Source: Halanaerobiales bacterium (GTDB lineage Bacteria; Bacillota; Halanaerobiia; Halanaerobiales; M55B127). From it: a stretch of 58,888 bases of DNA. Both the position numbers and the translations under genes were made by a program. The DNA is taken from the NCBI GenBank assembly GCA_018334565.1, contig JAGXLU010000009.1, positions 1 to 58,888 on the forward strand. The letters are read 5' to 3'. The notes below the pieces were generated by a model. The model made no database searches. It worked only from the letters and a program-made list of their open reading frames with translations, and had not been told where the DNA came from. Positions 51,126-58,888 of the stretch are shown piece by piece (the first letter of the stretch is position 1; each line of letters begins with the position of its first letter).

Positions 51126-51797
51126 GTGATTATTGTGAATACTAAAAAAGAAATAAAAATTGATATAATGGTTGAGGTAATAGAATATATTTCAAATAAA
51201 ATTGTTAATAATTGTGATAAGTTATCAAAACTAGATGGTAAAATTGGGGACTCTGACCATGGAGAAAATATGAAACGGGGATTTAAAAATGTTATAAAAA
51301 ACAAAGAAAAATTGAAGAAAAAAAATACAGTCAGGGAATTATTTAATGAGATTGGAGAGATTATAACATTTAATGTAGGAGGAAGTGCTGGCCCTTTATT
51401 TGGTAGATTATTCAGTGACTTTGGTAGTAGTTATGAAGAACATAAGTATTTTACGATTGAAATGTTGCCGTCAGCTATGAATTCGGCTTTGAATGGTGTG
51501 AAAAAACTAGGGGGAGCAGATGTTGGTGATAAAACCATGGTTGATACAATAGCCCCTGTAGTTGATTTTCTAAATGAAGTTAATTTAAGTGAATTAGAAT
51601 GTAATATTCTCCTTATCAAACTTAAAGAAGAAGCAAGAAAAGGGCTTGAATCTACAAAATTAATTTCTGCTAGAAAAGGCCGAGCAAGGTATCTAAATGA
51701 TAGAAGTATTGGCCATATGGATCCTGGCGCTTACTCTTGTTATTTAATTTTTGAAGCAGTTGAGGAATATTTTAATGATAATACTGAGGAGGTATGA
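51126..51797 (+). CDS. dhaL: Dihydroxyacetone kinase subunit DhaL-like (copy 1)
   Basis: LDGKIGDSDHGENMKRGFKNV; GGSAGPLFGRLF; GGADVGDKTMVDTIAP; SARKGRARYLNDRSIGHMDPGAYS. Confidence 0.88.
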   Translation: MIIVNTKKEIKIDIMVEVIEYISNKIVNNCDKLSKLDGKIGDSDHGENMKRGFKNVIKNKEKLKKKNTVRELFNEIGEIITFNVGGSAGPLFGRLFSDFGSSYEEHKYFTIEMLPSAMNSALNGVKKLGGADVGDKTMVDTIAPVVDFLNEVNLSELECNILLIKLKEEARKGLESTKLISARKGRARYLNDRSIGHMDPGAYSCYLIFEAVEEYFNDNTEEV

Positions 51798-52810
51798 GGT
51801 TGAAAAAATTTATTAATAAGCCTGAAGACTTTGTTGATGAAATGATAGAGGGTATATTAATGGCCTATCCCAATTTTTATAAAAAAGCTAAAGATAGCTT
51901 ACGGGAAATAGTTAGAAGTAATTCGCCTGAACAAACAAAAGTAGCAATTGCAACTGGAGGAGGCTCTGGTCATTTGCCTGTTTTTTTAGGTTATGTAGGA
52001 GAAGGATTATGTGATGGAGTTGCTGTGGGAGATGTTTTTGCTTCTCCCAGTGCAAGAGAAATGTACAATGTTACAAAAGCAATTGACGGAGGCAAAGGAG
52101 TTTTATATTTATATGGTAACTATGGTGGTGATGTCATGAACTTTGATATGGCTGCCGAAATGGCTGAAACTGATAACATTGAAGTTGAAACAGTATTAGT
52201 TCGTGATGATGTGGCTTCTTCGAAAAATATTGAAAAAAGAAGAGGAGTTGCAGGATTATTTTATGCTTATAAAATTGCTGGAGCCGCTGCTAATAATGGT
52301 AAAGATTTGCAAGAAGTTAAAAGTTTTACCGAAGAAGCTTTAGATAATACTCGTAGTATGGGTGTGGCACTTTCACCTTGTACTATCCCAGAGGCAGGAG
52401 AGCCCACATTTAAAATTGCTGATGATGAAATGGAAATAGGAATGGGAATACACGGTGAACCTGGTATTGAGCGAACAACTTTAAAACAGGCTGATAAAGT
52501 AAGCAATATAGTTATAGAGAAGATTTTAGCTGATGGTCCTTATGAGAAAGGGGATGAAGTTTCTATATTAGTAAATAGTTTGGGCGCAACTCCCTTAGAA
52601 GAACTTTATATTATTTACAATAAAGTAAAAGACATTTTAAAAGGTAAGGAGATTGAAGTATATAACAATTATATTGGAAATTATGCTACTTCCTTAGAAA
52701 TGTCAGGTATGTCAATTTCCTTAATGAAATTAAATCCTCAACTGAAAACACTTTTAGATGCGCCTGCTCATTCACCCTTCTTTAATCAACAAGATTTAAG
52801 AGATAATTAA
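51794..52810 (+). CDS. dhaK: Dihydroxyacetone kinase subunit DhaK-like (copy 2, divergent)
   Basis: AIATGGGSGHLPVFLGYVGEGLCDGVAVGDVFASPS; NYGGDVMNFDMAA; GMGIHGEPG; overlaps previous CDS by 4 nt. Confidence 0.9.
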   Translation: MRLKKFINKPEDFVDEMIEGILMAYPNFYKKAKDSLREIVRSNSPEQTKVAIATGGGSGHLPVFLGYVGEGLCDGVAVGDVFASPSAREMYNVTKAIDGGKGVLYLYGNYGGDVMNFDMAAEMAETDNIEVETVLVRDDVASSKNIEKRRGVAGLFYAYKIAGAAANNGKDLQEVKSFTEEALDNTRSMGVALSPCTIPEAGEPTFKIADDEMEIGMGIHGEPGIERTTLKQADKVSNIVIEKILADGPYEKGDEVSILVNSLGATPLEELYIIYNKVKDILKGKEIEVYNNYIGNYATSLEMSGMSISLMKLNPQLKTLLDAPAHSPFFNQQDLRDN

Positions 52811-52821
52811 GGAGGAATAAA

Positions 52822-53457
52822 ATGAATATTAATATAGAAGATCTTCATTTAATCATTAATAAACTGGAACAAGAAGCGCTAAATAATAAAAAGAAATTAA
52901 TTAAATTAGATGCAGCTTTAGGTGATGGAGACTTAGGAATTACAATGGTTAAAGCTTTTTCTGCAGCTAAAAATTATATGGAAAGTTACGAGGAACAAGA
53001 TATTGGAAAGGCATTAAAAAATATTGGTTTTGAAATTGCAAATGAAGCTGCTGCTACAATGGGAACTATAATTGCTAGTGCTTTTATTAAAGCGGGGAAA
53101 AGTGCTGCATGTGAAAAAAAATTAGATTATAAAGACATATTAGACTTAACTGAACTGGCGATTGAGGGGATTAAAGAAAGAGGTAATGCGGAATTAGGGG
53201 ATAAAACTATTTTAGATTGTCTTATTCCTGCATATGAATCTTTCAAACAAGCGTATGAAAAAAATAAAAATTTACAGGAAGGATTAAATGAAGCACTTAT
53301 AGCTGCTGAAAAAGGAGTTGAAAAAACAACAGATATGGTTTCCAGTCATGGTAGAGCACACTATTATGGTGAAGAGTCTAAAGGCAAGAAAGACCCAGGA
53401 GCTGTAGCAGCTTTAATTTTTCTAAAAAGTATTAATGAATATATTCAACAAAAATAA
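52822..53457 (+). CDS. dhaL: Dihydroxyacetone kinase subunit DhaL-like (copy 2)
   Basis: LDAALGDGDLGITMVKAF; AAATMGTIIASAFIKAGK; GNAELGDKTILDCLIPAYESF; DPGAVAAL. Confidence 0.88.
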   Translation: MNINIEDLHLIINKLEQEALNNKKKLIKLDAALGDGDLGITMVKAFSAAKNYMESYEEQDIGKALKNIGFEIANEAAATMGTIIASAFIKAGKSAACEKKLDYKDILDLTELAIEGIKERGNAELGDKTILDCLIPAYESFKQAYEKNKNLQEGLNEALIAAEKGVEKTTDMVSSHGRAHYYGEESKGKKDPGAVAALIFLKSINEYIQQK

Positions 53458-54037
53458 GCATTATATACAAGATATTTAAAGATGGGTTTAGACTAATAAT
53501 ATAAAAAAACAAAAATCAAGTTTAACAAAGATTAGCAAACTTATTATAATTAATTTAATCAATAACCATAAATGTAATATTGGCAGTGATATAAAATACT
53601 TATATTTTTTTAAAAAATATCTTAGAGTTATAAATTAATATGTAAGAAAAATAAAAGAATATAGTCAGTTTAACCAGGGTGTTTTTAAAACTAGAAAAAT
53701 TTATTTTACTTTAAGATAACTTTGTAGATAAAACAAATATAAGATTGAATAATTTATATTTAATAAAAAAAAGTATGCAGAATTAGCACCTAAATATACT
53801 GGGTTTAATCGATTAGTGAAAATGTGTGGTAAAATGGTAAGAAGGGCCCAATTATAATATATGTTTGTTTCCAAACTTTTCTCACAAGTTCTAAACCTTG
53901 TTTATTATTCAGTTTTAGTCAAGAGGTCAGCACTTTATTTTTAATTTTTATCAGTTTACACAATGTTATAACATATAAGCAAAAATAAACAACTTTATAC
54001 AAAAAAATTTTGTGATTTTAGAATGTAATAATCAATC

Positions 54038-54646
54038 TTGATATTTAAAAATAATAAAGGGGGTTTGATCATAATTTCTGACTTTGTATATATTGGTAAA
54101 AAGATAATAAAAGAGAGAAGAAGGCGTGGTTGGTCTCAAAAGGTTTTATGTGATAAGGCAGATGTTTCTCCTTCGTTATTAAGTCAAATCGAAAATGGAA
54201 AAATTAATCCTTCTTTAAAGTCTTTGGATAAAATTGCTTCTGCTTTTTCAATTCATATTTCGAAATTATTTATTGATTATAATAGAAATGAACATAGTAT
54301 GCATTTTACAAAAGATGATCATATGATAATTAATGATGAAGGCAAAAGGACTTTAGAATTATTGATGCCTGAAATGGAATCAATGAAAACTGTGTTACTT
54401 ACACTCAAACCTAAGGCTATAGACCATGATTATACTAAACATTCTGGTATAGAATTTGTTTATGTTTTCCAAGGAGAAATCCAGGTTATTTTTCAAGAAT
54501 TTAATGAAAAGCACAAATGTTCTGCTGGCCAAACAATAGTATACCACGCAATTAGTCCACACAAATTGATTAATCTTTCTGATAAAACAGCTAAGTGTTT
54601 TATTGTCAATTTGCCTAAAACAGATAATATAAACTTAAATTCCTGA
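54038..54646 (+). CDS. XRE-family HTH regulator with C-terminal cupin domain
   Basis: IGKKIIKERRRRGWSQKVLCDKADVSPSLLSQIENGKINPSLKSLDKIASAF; cupin-like HSGIEFVYVFQGEIQVIF...AGQTIVYHAISPHKLIN. Confidence 0.88.
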   Translation: MIFKNNKGGLIIISDFVYIGKKIIKERRRRGWSQKVLCDKADVSPSLLSQIENGKINPSLKSLDKIASAFSIHISKLFIDYNRNEHSMHFTKDDHMIINDEGKRTLELLMPEMESMKTVLLTLKPKAIDHDYTKHSGIEFVYVFQGEIQVIFQEFNEKHKCSAGQTIVYHAISPHKLINLSDKTAKCFIVNLPKTDNINLNS

Positions 54647-54963
54647 TTTTTCGTGGTGATAATAATATAAATAATGGGATAATCTTAATATAAAAAACCA
54701 TCTAATCTAAAAAAATATTATTTAAACAATAGGTAAAAAAGACTGCATTATGGAAAAGACAAATAAAATAGCAATCAACTCAACTTTCAACAACTAGATT
54801 TTAAGCTAAATAAAAAGGCTGTCTTATTAATTAAAAAATAAAGAAATATGTACAAACAGATTAAATCTTTTATCTAAAAAGTAATTAGAAGATATTTTTC
54901 TGATAATAGAGTTAAAAAGTTTAATGGAGAGATTATTTTTTTCATTTTATTGGAGGGAAATTT

Positions 54964-56250
54964 ATGGTCTTATCAAAAGAGGAGTTCAATAAATATATAG
55001 CGATATTAAAAAAAGAATTAAAACCTGCTATGGGTTGTACTGAACCAATAGCTATTGCTTATTCAACAGCAAAAGCTAAAAAAATATTAAATAATGTTCC
55101 AGATTCAATAAATATCAAATGTAGTTCTAATATTATTAAAAACGCTGATGGAGTAACTGTACCTAATTCAGGCAAGTTAAAGGGAATTGAAACGGCTGCG
55201 ATTCTGGGTGCTTTAGGTGGTAACTCCGAAAAAGAGCTAGAAGTATTGACTGATGTAACGAAACAAGATGTAATAAAAACAAAGAAATTGCTAAATACTA
55301 ACTATTGTAATGTAGAGTTGCTAGAAAGTAAAGCCAAACTTCATATAAAAGCATACGCATATTATGAAGATGAAAAAGTAATGGTTGAAATGTTAAATGA
55401 GCATACAAATATAGTGAAAATTATCAAAGATGACAAGTTGATATTTGAAAAAGACGCAAAATTAATATCAGAAGATGAAAGTAAAAAAAATAAAAAATAC
55501 ATGAGTGTAAAAAAAATAATTGAGTTCGCAAATAATGTTGACATAAAAGAGGTAAGTGATATTATTAAACGTCAAATAAAATATAATTTAGAAATATCAA
55601 ATGAAGGAATAAGTAATGATTATGGTCTAAATGTAGGCAGCACAATATTAGAATCAAAAAAAGATTCCATTGAAGCAATACTAAAAGGATATAGTGCTGC
55701 AGCATCTGATGCAAGAATGAGTGGATCATTGTTACCAGTAGTTATTAATTCAGGCAGTGGAAATCAAGGTATCACAGTTTCTATACCTGTAATAAAATAT
55801 GCTGAATATTTGAATATTGGAAACGACAAACTTATCAGATCATTGATAATAAGTAATTTAATATCAATTTATATAAAAGGCAAAATTGGCATATTGTCTG
55901 CATATTGTGGTGCAGTTAGTGCAGCAGCTGGAAGCGGTGCTGCCTTTACTTATTTAAGTGGTGGAGGATACAAAGAAATTTCCGATACAATTACAAATAC
56001 TCTAGGTAATACATCTGGAATATTATGTGATGGTGCAAAGCCATCATGTGCTGCTAAAATTGCTTCTTCTATTGATTCTGCTATTCTAGCTCATAAATTA
56101 ACAATGGCTAATAAATCTTTTGGACCAAATGAAGGGATAATAAAAGATAATATAGAAGATTCTATAAATGTCATTGGTAAAATTGCAGATAAAGGAATGA
56201 ATAATATTGACAAAGAAATATTGAAAGCCATGTTAAACGACAATAAGTAA
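54964..56250 (+). CDS. cyuA: L-cysteine desulfidase / CyuA-family (UPF0597) protein
   Basis: LKKELKPAMGCTEPIAIAYSTAKAK; SGSGNQGITVSIPV; YCGAVSAAAGSGAAFTYLSGG; GILCDGAKPSCAAKIASS. Confidence 0.88.
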   Translation: MVLSKEEFNKYIAILKKELKPAMGCTEPIAIAYSTAKAKKILNNVPDSINIKCSSNIIKNADGVTVPNSGKLKGIETAAILGALGGNSEKELEVLTDVTKQDVIKTKKLLNTNYCNVELLESKAKLHIKAYAYYEDEKVMVEMLNEHTNIVKIIKDDKLIFEKDAKLISEDESKKNKKYMSVKKIIEFANNVDIKEVSDIIKRQIKYNLEISNEGISNDYGLNVGSTILESKKDSIEAILKGYSAAASDARMSGSLLPVVINSGSGNQGITVSIPVIKYAEYLNIGNDKLIRSLIISNLISIYIKGKIGILSAYCGAVSAAAGSGAAFTYLSGGGYKEISDTITNTLGNTSGILCDGAKPSCAAKIASSIDSAILAHKLTMANKSFGPNEGIIKDNIEDSINVIGKIADKGMNNIDKEILKAMLNDNK

Positions 56251-56794
56251 AGGATTCCCTATTTTATAGATATGTTTAAAATCTTAAAAGACCGCAAGAT
56301 TTTCAATTCCATTAATTATTGTATATTATTAGTGCAGCTAAAATCCCTATTAAATTTCGGTGAGTTTTATATATAGGATGTCTTATTATTTAGTGGTATC
56401 TGATAATAAAGTATTTTACAGAATATAATTATATAATGTTTATTTGTTTTTTTTAATTTTCAAAGAAATACATATTTTTATAGGATAATAAGCTGAAATT
56501 CAAAGTCCTTTGCGTATGGTATTTTAAAACTTATCATACTAAATTAACTATGATAGGAATATTTATTTTAATAAATTTTCATATTTAAATAATATATTTA
56601 ATAAAAAAATTGTTTTGGATAATAAGAGTTTGATTTATCTTGATGATAAGAAATTTAATCGGAAGTTACTAAATTATAATATATTTACTTGAATTTGAAT
56701 ATAATTATTTTAGATAAACTATTATTATGTGTTTTAATTATCTAAGGTTATATGTTTTGTTTTAAGGACTTTTAGCTTTTTATAGTGTTTTTTG

Positions 56795-58361
56795 GCCTCT
56801 TCGCTATTTTGTGTGGGTAATTTAATTTCATATTAAAACTATAATTTCATTTTTCATATTCATTTCTGTTTCCAAATATGGTACACCTTTTCCTACTATT
56901 AAAAGGAAACAGAAAGGGTGGATTTAATGTATAACAATATTGATTTATTTACCAAAGCCTTAGGTATTGAAAAACCTTGGAAAATAGATAAACTTAATTT
57001 TGATAAGAAAGCAAAAAGATTAACTATATATATTTCTCATGTTAAAGGAGCTAAATTACCCCGTAAGATATGTGGTGATAAATATGGTATTTATGATACT
57101 ACTAAAAAAAGAACCTAGAGAAATTTAAACTTCTTTCAACATAAAGCCTTTATTCACTTCAGCATTCCCCGCATTAAGTGTAAAGAGCATGGAGTCCTCC
57201 AGGCAGAAGTATCATGGTCAAGACCAAGATCAGGTTTTACTTGACTTTTTGATGCTTTTATTATTAAGTTAGCTTCTTATATGACTGTTAATGAAATATC
57301 TCAATTGGTTGATGAATATTATACTAGACTTCAAAGAATAATTAATCATTAATGTTGATCAAGCAAGAGTTAAAGAAAATTATTCTAATGTTGAAGATAT
57401 TGGTATTGATGAAACATCTAGCAAAAAGGGTCATAATTATATTACCCTATTTGTTGATTTAGAAGAATCTAAAGTCCTTTATGTTGCTGAAGGTAAAGAT
57501 GCTTCAACTATTGATAGATTTTATTTTGATTATATTTTGCATCAAGGCAAGCCAGAATCTATAAAAAACATTTGTTGTGATATGTCACCTGCCTTCATTA
57601 AGGGTAGCGAAGTTAATTTTCCCCGGACTAAAATTACTTATGATAAATTTTATGTAATGAAAAATATCAACGAAGCTGTAGATCAAGTTAGACGTGAAGA
57701 AAGATATGAAAATGAATTTCTTAAAAGAACACGCTATATTTGGCTTAAAAATCCTGAAAATTTAACTAAGAGACAAAAAAAATATTTGCATCTTTATCTA
57801 AGATGATTTTAAAAACACTAAGAGCATACAATCTTAAATTGGCTCTTAAAGAATTCCGGGAAATAGACGATCTAACAACAGCTGCCAGCTATTTGCAAAA
57901 ATGGTATCTATGGGCTAAAAGAAGTCGTTTAGAACCTTTTAAAGAAGCAGCAGAATTTATTAATCGGAACTGGCAAGGAATAATGCAATATATTACAAGT
58001 AAAATTAATAATGGTATATTAGAGGGTAAAAATAGTGTTATCCAAACTGTAAAAAGGAAAGCAAGAAGATTTAGAAATACAAAGAACTTTATCACAGCGA
58101 TATATTTAAAATGCAGTAAATTAGACTTTGACTTACTTCAAGCACGAGCTCATGATTAAATTAATTTTCGTAATTGTAATGGAAAGCCATTTTAAAATTT
58201 TTGTCAAGGCCGGACTTTAGTCCGTAAAATTTAGCCTTTAGAAAAATTTATAAAATGATTTATACTATCAAAAGAGAATGAATTAACAAAATATAAAAAC
58301 TCAATTACCAATATTGTTAAATTATACCAAATGTCTTACCCACACAAAATAGCGAAGAGGC
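56795..58361 (+). mobile_element. ISL3-family insertion sequence, complete ends but decayed transposase
   Basis: Perfect 26-bp terminal inverted repeats GCCTCTTCGCTATTTTGTGTGGGTAA at 56795-56820 and (inverse) 58336-58361. Confidence 0.85.
56918..58159 (+). pseudogene. ISL3-family transposase, interrupted by stops/frameshifts
   Basis: Pieces in order: MYNNIDLFTKALGIEKPWKIDKLNFD...RKICGDKYGIYDTTKKRT*; NVEDIGIDETSSKKGHNYITLFVDLEESKVLYVAEGKD...ICCDMSPAFIKG; KWYLWAKRSRLEPFKEAAEFINRNWQGIMQYITSKINNGILEGKNSVIQTVKRKARRFRNTKNF. Confidence 0.85.
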
Positions 58362-58364
58362 TTT

Positions 58365-58888
58365 ATTATTAATCTTTCTATACGTTTAATATTATAATTA
58401 TAGCCTTCTTTTTTAAGTTTTTTGTGTATACGGGGACTACAATATGTGTCCAGGTATTGCCAGGATATTTCAGCTATTTTTAGTTTTTTATTTTTTAATT
58501 TTCTATTGCTGGAGTTTTATTTAACCGGCTGTAATATTTTGAGTAAGGAAACATTTAATACCTGACACATCTTCTTCACAGGAAATTGGTCATTGTGTTC
58601 CCGGATATAACCATAAATTACTTTGGTTTCTTTGAGAAGATAGCCACTGCTTTTTTTAATATATCACGTTCTGTTTGAGTTTCTCTTGGTTTTTTCAACC
58701 TGTGCACTTCCTCCTGTTCAGGAGTTAGTTCCTGTTTACCTTTTCCAGGAAAAGAGAGATCCCCTTTATTACTGTAATCTCGTTTCCATTTGGAGAGATT
58801 ATATGAACTGGTACCTAGATTTTCAGCTACTGCTTTGATAGTTTTATTAGAATTAAAACACAGTTCGACTGCATCACACGTTTGAATT
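58365..58888 (-). pseudogene. IS3-family transposase remnant (OrfA plus decayed OrfB start), runs off the window
   Basis: Minus strand: [84 protein letters not shown], then [26 protein letters not shown] and [11 protein letters not shown]. Confidence 0.7.

Noticed and set aside
53760-53860. Short frame KKYAELAPKYTGFNRLVKMCGKMVRRAQL in the gap before the XRE gene
   Set aside because: Protein-like, but no family recognised and no start/RBS; too short to call.
1-58888. CRISPR arrays, tRNA, rRNA or prophage modules
   Set aside because: No regularly spaced repeats, cloverleaf/CCA-type segments, rRNA signatures or phage structural genes noticed by eye; a tool scan would be needed to exclude fully.

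Overview
A 58.9 kb AT-rich, single-contig bacterial window. Codon use, a diderm-type OmpA-domain protein and many ferredoxin/tungsten-enzyme genes suggest an anaerobic low-GC Firmicute, possibly Halanaerobiales-like (inference). Most of it is amino-acid/peptide catabolism and transport. (1) ~3.9-24.7 kb is a FadR/GntR-headed supercluster: Gfo/Idh oxidoreductase, a Cys-rich protein, a Cgl0159-like aldolase, an M24 peptidase, a Dpp-type SBP and two permeases without ATPases, two M20 proteins (one has lost key catalytic residues), a ProC-like reductase, a DapA-family lyase, a proline-racemase-family epimerase, a multi-subunit Hcn/D-hydroxyproline-dehydrogenase-like flavoenzyme and a tungsten aldehyde:ferredoxin oxidoreductase (AOR). 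It reads as a hydroxyproline-peptide degradation route with AOR in place of the usual semialdehyde dehydrogenase. (2) ~25.2-36.0 kb holds a heterodimeric ABC exporter, a decayed TrmO/TsaA gene, an ArsR regulator, a divergent AddAB/RecB-like helicase-nuclease pair and a VOC protein. (3) ~37.2-41.8 kb is a T-box-regulated operon (TIGR04076-like/ferredoxin fusion, second AOR, NhaC-type transporter); specifier and T-box bases favour tRNA-Trp. (4) ~44.6-56.3 kb holds livJHMGF, an ATC-hydrolase-like gene, a doubled DhaK-DhaL set, an XRE-cupin regulator and a CyuA-type cysteine desulfidase. Decayed mobile elements lie at both ends and at 42-43 kb: an IS1380/IS4-like remnant, a truncated TnpB with a right-end/omegaRNA-like tail, two ISL3-family pseudo-elements (one with perfect 26-bp inverted repeats) and an IS3 remnant. 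No rRNA, tRNA, CRISPR array or prophage module was recognised. All family names are from motif recognition by eye; no searches were run.
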